This document shows positions 43,936 through 54,460 of a stretch of DNA of 64,000 nucleotides, one piece after another (positions within the stretch are counted from its first letter, which is position 1; the number at the start of each line of letters is the position of its first letter). The notes below the pieces were generated by a model, which did no database searches, had not been told where the DNA came from, and saw only the letters and a program-made list of their open reading frames with translations. Source of the stretch: Chrysaora quinquecirrha (lineage: Eukaryota > Cnidaria > Scyphozoa > Semaeostomeae > Pelagiidae). A program made the position numbers and the translations under genes. The stretch is from assembly GCA_014526335.1 (NCBI GenBank), contig JACTAT010000215.1:374797-438796 (forward strand), written 5' to 3'.

Positions 43936-44570
43936 GTGAACAAATTTAGAGGTTTTATTGAATGCAGGAATGCCCTTTTATCCATCAAGCATTGTCAGCT
44001 ACACTCTTTTTTTTTTATAAGAAACTAAGACTTTTGGTCAGTAGGTGCGGACTGGCAGGGATGCTAGGTTGCGATTGCAGCCCGGGCCTTCTTGTTATAA
44101 GGTCTTTAACAAACTGTTTCTGTTGTTTCTTGAGCAAATATCTTCGATTTCTTGGAATTTCGAAGAGATTTGGATTGGTTTCGCTCCGTCTGATACAGTA
44201 GGGAAAAACAGAAATTGTTTCATGATTCAGATAATTGGAATGAAGGTAAAATAAAAAAGATTATCAGCATATGCGCACAAAAATATGGAAGCAAGAAAAT
44301 ATAGAAGTGTGAAAATATGCATAAAAGGAGACAGTTTTGCCATCTGAATATCCAAAATAAGAAAAGAAGTATTTACATGAACGGTAGCCCTTGCCTCCAA
44401 TTGATTTTTACAGAGGAGCTCGCTAAAAGCAACTAACAAGAAAAACTGCCATAAAAAGCGTACGAGACTCCTTTTCAAACAAAAGGATTCTTGCAAGATT
44501 CCCACGGAATCTAAAGAGATGCCAGCAACAGCAATCAAACCAAGGACTTGTCCGCCCATCAATCAACAGT

Positions 44571-44930
44571 TTGTCACCATTGCAGCCCTCTCTCTTTTCA
44601 TTTGGTTTACATGGGGTAAACCCAGATCAGCGCCCTAGTTATGTACCCACATCGAAGAATTTAATGCTGAAATGGGTGCATGGGACAACTGCTTTACGAT
44701 GTTATGGTTGCGGAGGAGGAATCCCTAATCCACCTTCTGGACCCCCACACGATCTTGTCTTTGTTTGCAAGGATTTACGTGAGTACAGAGACAGGGTAAC
44801 AGGACAAAAAACCTGCACAGATTACCCACAAAATGTTCACTTCCACATGAAAATTGCATGGAAACTTCTCCGCGAACGATCTGAAGGTAGCCAAAGAATT
44901 CCTTCCCCTCTTATGCAGAGAGCATCTTGA
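44571..44930 (+). other. Open frame with Cys/His cluster, likely element-derived
   Basis: A 119-residue frame with ALRCYGCGGGIPNPP, then PHDLVFVCKDLREYRDRVTG and PQNVHFHMKIAWKL. The order CxxC, then C, then HFHxxxA recalls small zinc-binding modules found at the end of mobile-element proteins in invertebrate genomes. The final Cys of that pattern appears to be Trp. No neighbouring integrase or transposase is seen. Function unknown. Confidence 0.3.
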
Positions 44931-44939
44931 TGCGCTCAG

Positions 44940-47085
44940 TCGTGAATTTTGCTGGTTGCCATTTCAATCTTGAAATTAACATTTTTTTATTACTTACAAT
45001 ACCAAAAGCTTGTTTTGTTGTTTATATTATCTTGTTAGATATTCTCGATTGTTTTGTTGTCTATATTGCTTAGGAAAGTTATTCAAAAAAAATATTTTTT
45101 TGTAGAAGTTTTGTTTCTAATACATTTCTGGACGTTTTGCATCTGTTTTCTGAATTCCTATTGCCAGTGCCGTTTCCTTTCGTTGATTTCTGTTACCTTC
45201 GTTTATCAGAATTCAAAAGCTTCTAATTAAAATTGAGTTGAGTCGATTGAGGAGGGAAAACATGTTTTGCTTTCGGATATTTTTTTAAAAATCTGTGATT
45301 AAAATAATCAATTTCTATTACACAAACATCTTGACAATCTATTTTCTGGTTCAACTTTGTCATTTGTCCCTACTTAAGATCTTTCAAAAAGCCTACAAAT
45401 CAACGTAATAAATTAATTGCATTTATCGATGACGATTCCGATTGCAGTCCCCATTCCGATTCCTCGTAGACTCACTACAAAAGTCGTAGATTCGCTCCCA
45501 GCCCCCCACGCAACACAGCCCGCTCATACTACGACTTATAATATTTCAGTGTGGAAAAACGGACTGAAATTCGCTGCCTCGATTTCATTATTTTGTTCAG
45601 CTGAAGATGTGGCGACCCCCTGACAGAAATCTCTCTCATCCTAATTTTTGCAGTGAACTCGGCAAAGCAAAACAAAATTACAAAAAAGTTTCAGAGCAGA
45701 AAGATGCAAAACAAATGAGACCCAGTTTTGCTTTTCTTCAGTCCCTTTACGGATCTTGAAATCAATAAATATGCAGTAGTTTTTTCTTCCAGAATTGCTT
45801 GTAAGTTTGCCTTCGGTAACGGGCAGCAAAATGAAACAGACTATACCCTTATTTATTTATAGATACACGAAGCGACGAAGGAATAAAAACCTGTTATTCT
45901 CATTAATAAGTCAAACTTTTATCAAATTCTAACCGCTATCAGAAAATAATTTACATGATAAGCCAAAAACAACAAAATTCTACTTCTGGACCAGTCAGTT
46001 CATCAAAAAAAATTTAGAGTTACCATGTTGAACTAGGAACGAAACTGGGCGCCCAGTTTCAGACAGTCTCAACCTTCAAATTTGATTCAGCTTTTGTTAC
46101 TTTCTACCGTTGAAGGAAATCATGGTGAGTAATGAATGTTTGGGAACAGTAATTCGTAAATATCTAAATGACTAAACTGAGTGAACTATGAAGGCAATGT
46201 TTTAAATATTAAATATTACCCGCTTGATCAAAACTGAAAAGTTATCTATCTATATGTATCTAAGATAGACTAGGCTAGATCGCCGAAAAGCTTTAAATTA
46301 AAAGTTGAAAAAGAAACATTGGAAAGCTGAATTATTTTAATTGAATACTACCATATAGGTGTCTATAATTGTTCTGTATTAGCTACTGAAAAACGCGGTC
46401 AATGAAGCTAAAGAATATTTACTAGAAACTGTTGCAGATGTTTGCAGGTCTCCAGAGTTCTTCGCGGTTCTTCGGTTCTTCAGGCTGAAAATTCTGTGTT
46501 GCCGTGAATTTAAGTCCACACAAAGGAAAGCCAGAAAAAAACCTTTCTCTTCCAGCTAAACGCATAAAGCCAACTTTAATTTGCCAAACTAGCACATTTT
46601 AGTTGAACAGGAACTTTAGAATACTCTTCACCTTTCCAGTTAAAATTTTGTAATTTATTTGCTGCGGCGCTGGCGTGAAGCTGTGGTAAAGTTTTCCCTC
46701 CATTTTCCCGACTGCTATCACGGGGGGTCACAATTTCAGAAAAATGAACGGAAAATGGCACGTGAACAGCTCGAAATCACTGAATTAGCCAATCAGAATG
46801 CTCGATTTTGAAATGCCGCTCTCTGATTGGAGGGACAAAAATTTGTTCCCGATGGCCTAAGTAGTCCGGATTTTGAAACAGTAATATTATGAGTCGTAGT
46901 TTGAGCTGCAGCCATTAACAACAGCAACAACTATTTTTTTGATTTTACATTTTCTCAATGAATTGAATTGAGATGAAGGCAGCGAAAACTACGACTCATG
47001 TAGTAAGTCTAGCATACCCCCAAACTGAAGCTCGGTATTCATAAGTTACTGGCTCGGGAAAAGGTCTTTTTGTTTAGCAATTAAA
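44940..47085. other. No clear gene; CCAAT boxes and a palindrome
   Basis: Mostly AT-rich unique sequence. At 46122 an ATG directly before a GTGAGT donor (AAATCATGGTGAGTAATG) could be a one-codon first exon on the plus strand, perhaps of the RD-rich gene. 46787-46835 has CCAATCAG and CTGATTGG (CCAAT boxes in both orientations). 46890-46995 has AATGAGTCGTAGTTT-type inverted arms (ATGAGTCGTAGTTT and AAACTACGACTCAT). Confidence 0.3.
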
Positions 47086-47087
47086 CT

Positions 47088-47580
47088 TTTTTTTAATGAG
47101 CAACTTGGCTTTCGTCCAGCCCTCAAAGTTGCTTAAACGTTGCTTAACATTATTTGTACCTACTAACCACCCCTGACCTCGCGGATCAAAATCATCATCT
47201 GTTAGGCCTAGAACATGACATTTGGGAGACAGTAAGTGGAAAAATGTTAGCTACCTACCAGGGTGCATTCCATGTTAAGTCCACGCCAAAGATTTTGTCA
47301 TTTTCACCGAAAAAACAATAGATTTTATTGTTCAAAGGCAAGTTGCACGCCGAAGATCTTCAGGCCAAAGTAGATCAAATGCATCCTGGGCTAGCTAACG
47401 AACTTCAAGATGCAAAACATAAGAGCGAAGAACAATTTCCTAACACAAGAAAGAGAATAAGCTTGGTTGTTTGACTTCTTAGTTGCTTAAAGTAATTAAA
47501 TTGAGCCCTCAAGTTGCTTAATGTTAAGGCCAGTTCAGCCCTAGTTGCTTATTGAGCCATTGCTTATTTAAAAAAAAGTG
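47088..47580. mobile_element. Family A MITE, copy 2, with a nested element
   Basis: Ends ACTTTTTTTTAATGAGCAAC and (inverted) GCACTTTTTTTTAAATAAGC. At 47255-47395 it carries a copy of the TACCAGGGTGCATTCC element, closing with ATGCATCCTGGGCTAG. Confidence 0.65.
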
Positions 47581-47715
47581 CAAGCGATCAAGTATAGTTA
47601 CTTTTCCATCGGATACCTTTCCTTTATATCGATTGAGTAGGGTAGCTGATCACTACCTATTGTACGTTTGCAGTTCATTTTTGATAGTACGCGGACAAAA
47701 GTTGCATTTGAAATA

Positions 47716-48225
47716 CACTCATTTTTTTTTATAAGAAACCGTTTATAAGAAACCGTTGGGCCAGATTTTCAAAACTTAAGAAACTTTGGTAGGAGATTTT
47801 GTGAGAACCAAAAAAGTTAAGAAACTTTTTATATTTTTCATTGGAACAATATCCTGGTTCAACAACCAAATGCAGCAATTTAGAGTTTTCTATGACGATG
47901 ATACAGATGATTACATAACATTTGAAGACATTGACAGTGTAGAGATTATGCTATTGTAAGAGATCATTAGCTTCTAACGTTTTTGGTTTTGTTCCTAGTT
48001 CAGTTTGGTTACATTTAATAAGATATTTTGGCTGTTTGCAATGAAATTTGCGTTTATTTTTGCTTCTCTATATCCAATTCATGTTTGGCAGTGGTAGAAA
48101 ATAAAGAAACGACGGTATTTTTATGTTAAGAAACTTGCTAAGAAACTTTTCGTACCATAATTGGGGTGAAAGCTAAGAAACTCTGGTACGAAGATTTAGC
48201 ATAGTTTCTTATAAAAAAATGAGTA
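47716..48225. mobile_element. Family B MITE, 510 bp
   Basis: CACTCATTTTTTTTTATAAG on the left and (inverted) TACTCATTTTTTTATAAGAA on the right, flanked by TA. Inner text AAGAAACTTTGGTAGGAG and AAGAAACTCTGGTACGAAG. Confidence 0.75.
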
Positions 48226-48589
48226 TATTGCAGAACTTGGCCACCAGGGTAAATTTACCTTTGGAGGTCCACAGAACAAATGCTGCACCAAATTTTGCAT
48301 TGTTTTGCCAGGGCGTTAAACATCAGAGAAAGATATCTATTTCGATAGCAAAAAATGTATTGAGCATGCCCCTTCACCAAGAGAAAAAATAAAAAAGTTG
48401 TAAATCAAAAGAAAAAATGCGGAGATACCTTCCAAAAATGTCTCTGCTTTTCCCAAACCAAACCGGATTTCAAATGCCTTGTTTCGAATTGTGGCATGGT
48501 ATTCAGTCACCAACATCTACTGAAAGACCACATGACATGTCACGATGCAGAGAAGAAATTTAATTTTGAGAGATGCTATACAAGCACTA

Positions 48590-48940
48590 TTTGCGAAAAC
48601 GAATTTTACTATGGGGGCTTATTCGAGGAGAGGGCATATTGGATGGGGGGCTGATTTTAAAGTTCAGTCGTTCCAGTGTGTTGTCGAAAGTAGAGCAGAA
48701 AGAAAAATCTGTACTCTTTTATCAAAATCAGCTGTTTGCCAACATCCAATGGGTTGAGTTGATAGTGAAACCAGTCAGGACTAACTTCGGTGCTGAAAGA
48801 TGCATTATAGACAGAAATGAATTCATAAATCCTTCGAATAATTCCCCATGGGGCTAATTGAAGGGGAGGGCTTATTTGCAAAAATGAATTCTTTGGTGGG
48901 GGCTTACTCAAAGTTGGGGGCTTATTTGAGGATTTACAGT
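48590..48940. repeat. GGGGGCTTATTYGAGG repeats upstream of the RD exon
   Basis: GGGGGCTTATTCGAGGAG near 48610, TAATTGAAGGGGAGGGCTTA near 48855 and GGGGGCTTATTTGAGG near 48915, with GCGAAAACGAATTT and GCAAAAATGAATTC. Two arms or ends of one unclassified repeat just before exon 48970. Confidence 0.4.
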
Positions 48941-48969
48941 ATTTTAATTTTCCTGAAATTTCTTTCTAG

Positions 48970-49606
48970 AGACCGTGATGATCATACTAGACATGGCCGT
49001 GATGATCGTAATAGATCAGACAGACGAGACAGGGATGAGAGAGGAAGATCAGGAAGAGATGACAGGTCTAGGGGTAAGATTTTGATCTGTTTATTTATTA
49101 TAATTTTGACTTGTGCATCATGCAAGTAGTAACAACAGCAGAGAATTACCAAATTGATGAAAACAAACCATAAATTGAAGAATATTCTTTGCCAAAAGTT
49201 TATCTAAACAGTTATTCTTATAATTTAATACTTATCTCAGTTTTTAATAGTTTTTGAGCTGTACGAAACTTCAGAATTGCAATAAACATTTTCGGGCATA
49301 CTTAAAAGCTTTTTTCTTCTGACACTCTTCAGAGTATAAATGTCAGAAACAGACCAAAACAATTGGCAAAGGAGGAATTTATACCCAGATGCAAATTGTA
49401 ATGCACAAATCAGAAAGCACAGCGGAATTGACCATGCGTTTTAAACACCAATCAGCTTGCAGGAAGGGTGTGAATGTGTCATTAATCCTCATCTCTGATT
49501 TTCAACTTCCAGGGATCATCGAAGGGATCGTTCAAGATCACCTCACAAACAACAACAACAGCATGGTCCAAAGATGCCAAACAGCTATTATTTCTACTAC
49601 TATTAG
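48970..49606 (+). CDS. RD/RS-rich protein, last two exons
   Basis: Exon 48970-49065 follows a TTTCTTTCTAG acceptor and encodes DRDDHTRHGRDDRNRSDRRD, then RDERGRSGRDD. Exon 49513-49606 follows CAACTTCCAG and encodes DHRRDRSRSPHKQQQQ, then HGPKMPNSYYFYYY and a stop. Arg-Asp and Arg-Ser dipeptides are typical of nuclear pre-mRNA splicing proteins, but I do not recognise which one. In-frame joining requires the donor GTCTAG at 49066. A stronger-looking donor GTAAGA at 49074 gives a different frame and C-terminus. Upstream exons, with any RRM or other fold, are not identified. The intron carries a family F arm. Confidence 0.6.
49270..49405. repeat. Family F arm
   Basis: GGGCATACTTAAAAGC, TTCTGACACTCTTCAGAG, GTCAGAAACAGACCAAAAC and GAATTTATACCCAGATGC, as in the LSM7 introns. 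Confidence 0.6.
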
Positions 49607-49763
49607 ACTGTTTATTAATATCATTTACTCCTGATAAAAAAACAATAAAAAAAACTAGAAAACTTTTAAAGAAAAAGTTGTGAAACTGCTAAAGATTTGC
49701 AAAGTTTTTGTGTGAAAACCTTCTTAAACGTAAAAAACAAGAAGATCATAAAAGTGGGACATA

Positions 49764-50014
49764 CACTTTTTTTTCAATAAGCAACTTGACTTTGGTCCAG
49801 CCCTCAAGAGTTGCTTAACATATCTAGGATTTCAGCCGTAACAGAATGACTGGTACCCCCTAAAACCTCTTATTTTGGCTCTTTTCTGGCTTCTCAATGT
49901 AATTGACAAGTTTGCAAGGATGTACCGTATAAAGAAAGCTATTTCACCAGAAATTTTAACAAAATCTCAGCCCTCGTTGCTTATTGAACAGTTGCTTATT
50001 AAAGAAAAAGAGTG
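49764..50014. mobile_element. Family A MITE, copy 3, with perfect TA flanks
   Basis: A 251-bp element: CACTTTTTTTTCAATAAGC on the left, (inverted) CACTCTTTTTCTTTAATAAG on the right. Confidence 0.8.
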
Positions 50015-50019
50015 TATAC

Positions 50020-51030
50020 TCATTTTCTATAAGAAACTCTATATTCCTGATTTACTTCAATATTTGTTGCAATCAACCATAAATATTCACCACATAAAGG
50101 AAAAGAAGACCGGGATCTGCTGGTCAAAACAACCCAAAACCACCCAAACTCAAAATTCCTGATTTACTTCAATATTTGTTGCAATCAACCATAGATATTC
50201 ACCACATAATGGAAAAGAAGGCCAGATTCTGCCTGTCACTGTTATCATGCTCTAAATGAAACAGTCCCTCCGTTGTTTAACTTTTATAGGATACATACCA
50301 GGGGTGTCGGAAGAAAGGCAGGGCCATTGGAAGTAGGGGCCTGGGGGGTCTTGTGCCCCCCAATAATTTTGAAAACAATAGTATGATATTATAAAATCAT
50401 TACATCATCAAGTACTTCAGTCAGTTGTTTAACCCCCCCCCCCCCAAATCTGAGATTCCTTCTGTCAGTTTTGAAAGGCATAAGGGTTGCAGGGCAACAC
50501 TTGGAAAATAAAAGAATTTTACCATTTTAATAAGGGCAAAGGGGCAATTGCCCCACCCCTTTTTGGGCATACTTAAAAGCTTTTTTCGTCTGTCACTCCT
50601 CAGGGTATGAACCTCAGAAACAGACCGAAACAATAGACTAAGGCTGAATTTATACCCAGATGCGGCTTGAAAATTTAGTTAAATATTTATTCAACGTTTC
50701 CGCAAAAAAGCAACAGTCAAGTGTACCACAAGCAGAGACAGCCAACCCTATGTCACATGGTTTCTTCAGTAATTTCAGGCAAGGCTTCCAATATTTTTTA
50801 GTTGCCCCCTCCACCATTTTCTCTTCAGCCCCCACCCACATCATAAATAATGACCAGTCCTTCAGGATATGCAAATAGAGTGCAGGGGCACCGTAAGCAT
50901 GGGGGCAGCAGGGGCAATTGCCTTTGCTTCCCTCATAAATATTGTGAAATTAGCCCTGAATTTGTTGCTTCTGCTCCCACTGCCTGGTGCCCCAATGCCT
51001 TGCTTTCAGCGCCTTTGCATGACTGCTATT
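50020..51030. other. Repeat-derived sequence without a gene
   Basis: 50040-50225 contains a direct duplication of ATTCCTGATTTACTTCAATA with TTGTTGCAATCAACCATA, about 120 bp apart. 50300-50460 has GGGGCCTGGGGGG and a 12-C run. 50560-50680 is a family F arm. 50870-51000 has GCAGGGGCA repeats. No coding evidence. Confidence 0.4.
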
Positions 51031-51031
51031 A

Positions 51032-51875
51032 CAGTCGAACCTCGCTATCTCGAACTCGGTTATCTCGAACAACTCGCTATCTCGAACAGATTCCCATTTC
51101 CCCTCGTTTTCCTATAAGGCTAAGTATAGAGATAAAACCCGTTATTTCGAACTCGGTTATCTCGAACTATTCGCTATCTCGAACGAAATGTTTTTCCCGT
51201 GAAAGAAAAAACCCAGCTATCTGGAACAAAACGTCACAAAAATTTTCAATTTTTAATTATTATAACAATGATAATTCATTTTTTAAGATTAATGTCAACT
51301 TAGGTTGTCCGACAATTATTATCTTGCAAGAGACTTTCAATCCTTTGCCATCTCTAAAGTTTACACGCTTGCCATTCACCACAGGCACACAGGAACTAAA
51401 TTTATGGTGTCGTTATTCTGTACACAGACTGCATATTGGTCAGCTGTTGTCCCCCTAGCGAATCTACAGGCACTACTGTGTTGGATACGCACTACTATGT
51501 TGGATACGCACTATGGTGGTATATTTTGCGCACTATGGTGGCGTTTTTTGCGTACTGTGGTGGATACGCACTTCGGTGGTGGGTTATTATGCTTGATGTG
51601 GTGGGTTATTATGCTTTATGTGGTGGTGTTTTTTGCATACTGTGAAGAAGTACTGCAAAATATGAAGCAACCTTCAATAATGTACTATTTTAGTTAAATT
51701 GGATGTTTATGGCAGCTTTTGAGACAAATGAGGTCTTTTCCTTGGTTTATATTCTACTTTTACACACAGATGACCGCTTTTTGATCGAAAAATTCAGAGT
51801 ACGGATATCTCGAAGTCCCGCTATGTCGAACAAATTTTCATTTCCTTGTGAGTACGAGATAGCGGGACTCAACTG
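51032..51875. mobile_element. pogo/Tigger-like element with internal CCACCACA minisatellite
   Basis: Between TA dinucleotides: CAGTCGAACCTCGCTATC on the left, (inverted) CAGTTGAGTCCCGCTATC on the right. CTATCTCGAAC repeats fill the left arm. The centre (about 51475-51650) has six or so CCACCACA-type units, in the opposite orientation to the 5240-8112 array. No transposase is present. Confidence 0.75.
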
Positions 51876-51877
51876 TA

Positions 51878-52315
51878 CATTACATCCTCGATTATCCGAA
51901 CAGGTTGTACTCAATTTTACGGAGGGTCGTTCGGATAAGCCAAAAATTCGGATAACCGAGGACGACAAATTCACTTGCTAACCTTCCTTTCAAGTTTATT
52001 GTTACTGCCCACACATAATAATTGCTCAAATGGATTGCAGATGACATTGGTAGAAATTTTTGGATGCGAATCAGCTAGTACATTAGATACAACCGAAAAA
52101 ATGTTTTTGTTTCTGATAAAGTTAAAAGTCGGTAAAAACGAAAGATAAACCCATTTAATACAGCGACTGGTTAAGATAATACAGTAATTATACTGGACAA
52201 AGATTCGAAGTATCGAGGCTTGCGTTTGGTCAATCTAAAGAAGAGTTAAGAAGTTTTTACGATTCGGAAAATTTAGGCTCGGATAATCGAGGTTCGGATA
52301 ATCGAGGATGTACTG
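51878..52315. mobile_element. TA-flanked MITE (ATCCTCGATTATCC ends), back to back with the previous element
   Basis: Left ACATCCTCGATTATCCGAAC, right GTTCGGATAATCGAGGATG and TACTGTA. Relative of the 110-bp MITE at 1666-1775. It shares its left TA with the element ending at 51875. Confidence 0.7.
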
Positions 52316-52599
52316 TATTGCTATCTTAGTACATTTCCCAAGGTTTTCCATCCTAGTTTCATTTCTTGAAAAACCTTTTCTTGAATTTGCTTTTTATTTC
52401 AAATTAAATTTCTTTTACAAATACACATGTACAAATTTAGTAAAAATCTCAACCTTAAAATCTGCAAGGTCTATGCTAATTTTACATAAGGACCATTGGT
52501 GTTTGGTCAAACGTGATTGTAAGGTCTTTCCAATCAACCTTAAGTAAAATATAGATGATAGTACCTCCTTTTGTAGATAGAAACAAATACTTTTGTGTC

Positions 52600-53743
52600 C
52601 TAATCTTTTGGTGGTGTAATGAACTTCTTTGCTTCATCGCTCAGTCGTTTAACATGATCTGGCGTTTCGTCAAGGGCTGTGAAAATTGAATGCATGCTGT
52701 CGTTCCATGATTTCTTCATTTCATCAGCCGTGGGAAGCTGAAACAAGGAACATTGAATTCTTTGGTAATATACTTGTCTCTGCCCTGGTATCAGGTCGAT
52801 TCGCCCAAACTCCGTTTCGCACAACTTCCTTTTTGCCCAATATGGACTTTTCGCCCAACATGCTTGGTCGTTTCGCCCAATTAAAATACTTGTTATTTAT
52901 CATTACTATTTTCACTAAAACAGTCACCAGTGTCAAAATCGGGGGTTTGGGGGTAGAGCCCCCAATGTTATCAACCCAATAATTGACAAACTACACGAAA
53001 TAAGTTGTCTGTGTTATTTCAGGTTGGGCGAAACGACCACGATGGGTTGGGCGAAACGTCTTAGCGGGCTGGGCGAAAAGGAAGTTGGGCAAAATGTCTC
53101 GAAAGCTCTGCCCTGGCTCCAGACTGGAATTCTTGTAGATTGCGTGTGGAAGTGCGCACGCTATTATTATTATTATTTTATTTGTTGATGCAGGTTAAAA
53201 GCCGGCAGCAATTTAGCTGATGTGGACCTGTTTAACTAAAGCCAGACTGGAAAACATGCAAGTTTTGGCCTACGCGTAGTTGGGACAAAATTGAAAAAAC
53301 AATAGATTGATTAACATAATAATAGGTCAAACAATAGGAGAGGTGCGAGCGTAGTTGCGAGTGCGTCAGTGCGAGCATGTTTTCCAACCAGGACCCAAAG
53401 ATTACGTGGAAGATCTTTCCCATGCAGTACATAGACTGCCTACTTTACATCATACATCATTACTCAGTCAAAATGCCAATCCTATGTCAAAAATTGGCAT
53501 AAATTAACACCCGCTACACGAAAAAAATGTCATTTTAGGCCTTACTTTGTGAACTGGGATGTGTTGGAAGACATTTTCTTCAGCTTTCTTCTTCAGAAGT
53601 TTGACATGCTTTTCGTTTCTTTCTCCTGGTCCCCAAATTCCATGCTCGTAGCTAAGAAATACTGCTCCGCCGGCAATGAATGCCGTTCCTAATATTCTAA
53701 GACCATTTCTCAAAGTTATTAAAAACACAGGAACCACCGACAT
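52600..53743 (-). CDS. MIC13: MICOS complex subunit MIC13 (QIL1)
   Basis: MIC13 bridges the MIC60 and MIC10 arms of the MICOS complex at mitochondrial crista junctions, in the inner membrane. Two exons: 53743-53546 and 52737-52600, GT-AG and phase 0. The 111-residue product is close to the human length of 118. It has an N-terminal membrane segment ILGTAFIAGGAVFLSYEHG, the GxxxG-like glycines typical of the family, and then GIWGPGERN. The second exon encodes LPTADEMKKSWNDSMHSIF, then DHVKRLSDEAKKF and a stop. The start ATG has AAAACAAA before it and gives MSVVPVFLITLRNGLRILG, a plausible internal targeting region. The single intron is almost filled by a fold-back element. Confidence 0.88.
52770..53117. 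mobile_element. Fold-back element with TTTCGCCCAA repeats in the MIC13 intron
   Basis: Outer ends TCTGCCCTGGTATCAGG and AAGCTCTGCCCTGGCTCC. The left arm has TTTCGCCCAA-type units (52800-52880), the right arm TTGGGCGAAACG units (53024-53095). Centre GGGGGTAGAGCCCCC. The architecture copies that of the TTTCGGAC and CAACTCGCCCC elements, but with a different word. Confidence 0.8.
53165..53232 (-). mobile_element. SINE family 1, 3' fragment
   Basis: ATTATTATTATTATTTTATT, then GTTAAAAGCCGGCAGC and AGCTGATGTGGACCTG, matching the tail of 37663-37893. Confidence 0.55.
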
Positions 53744-53813
53744 TTTGTTTTCACTGAAGATTTTACATTTTAGGCCTTCGAGATTCTGTTTGTTGTTGCT
53801 GTTGTCAGCTATT

Positions 53814-53834
53814 GTTCTGATTGGCCAATCAACG
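53814..53834 (-). promoter_or_regulatory. Paired CCAAT boxes upstream of MIC13
   Basis: CTGATTGGCCAATCAACG holds CCAAT in both orientations about 75 bp before the MIC13 start codon. NF-Y sites of this kind are common in housekeeping promoters. Function is inferred. Confidence 0.5.
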
Positions 53835-53849
53835 TGCAACGAGTTAGGC

Positions 53850-54460
53850 GGCCTGATGATCAAACATTGTTGGTCAAACATTTGAAATTTTCTTTTCCAG
53901 CAAAATGTTTTACTCTTTGGCCATGTTCAAAAACACTGCTCGTCAACTTTTTTGCTTGCTTCAAGCAAAAAATGTTTTCGAACTTTTCAAAAACATCACG
54001 CCCTAAATTCTCTTACTTGTGCTTGTCGAGAAATGTTTTTGGACGTGGCCAGACCGTTAAACATTTAAAATGTTGGACCAACAATGTTTGAACGTTTGGC
54101 AAGAGCCTAAAGCTGTGGCTAAACTAGGAGACATGTCGCGTGTGAAATTGTATTCGACATGTCTCCAGGGTGGCTAAACATGCGAGTGACAAGCGAACAC
54201 CAAGTCCCCTGAGTCGTAGAGACAAGAAATGTATCTGTTGTGTCCCAGAAACATTTGCGTGTCTCTCGGTACAAATGTTGTCGCACGCTACAAAAATTCC
54301 GAAATGGCTAAACTGGGAGATATCGAGGCGATGTTTGACCGTTTTGCTATCTCGCTAAACATTGCTTGACGAGCAGAATTCCTGCAAGCAGCGATGTTTT
54401 TAAAAGTTTAAAAAAACATTCTTTGCTTGTATCAAGCAAAAAATGTTTGATGAGCAATGT
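53850..54460. repeat. AAACATTG-rich repeat and GGAGACATGTCG palindrome
   Basis: GATCAAACATTGTTGGTCAAAC near 53860 in overlapping parts GATCAAACATTG and TTGGTCAAACATTTG, and TTTGAACGTTTGGCAAGAGCC near 54085, belong to the family found beside CPT1 at 37260-38400. 54128-54170 has GGAGACATGTCG and CGACATGTCTCC as inverted arms. Confidence 0.5.
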
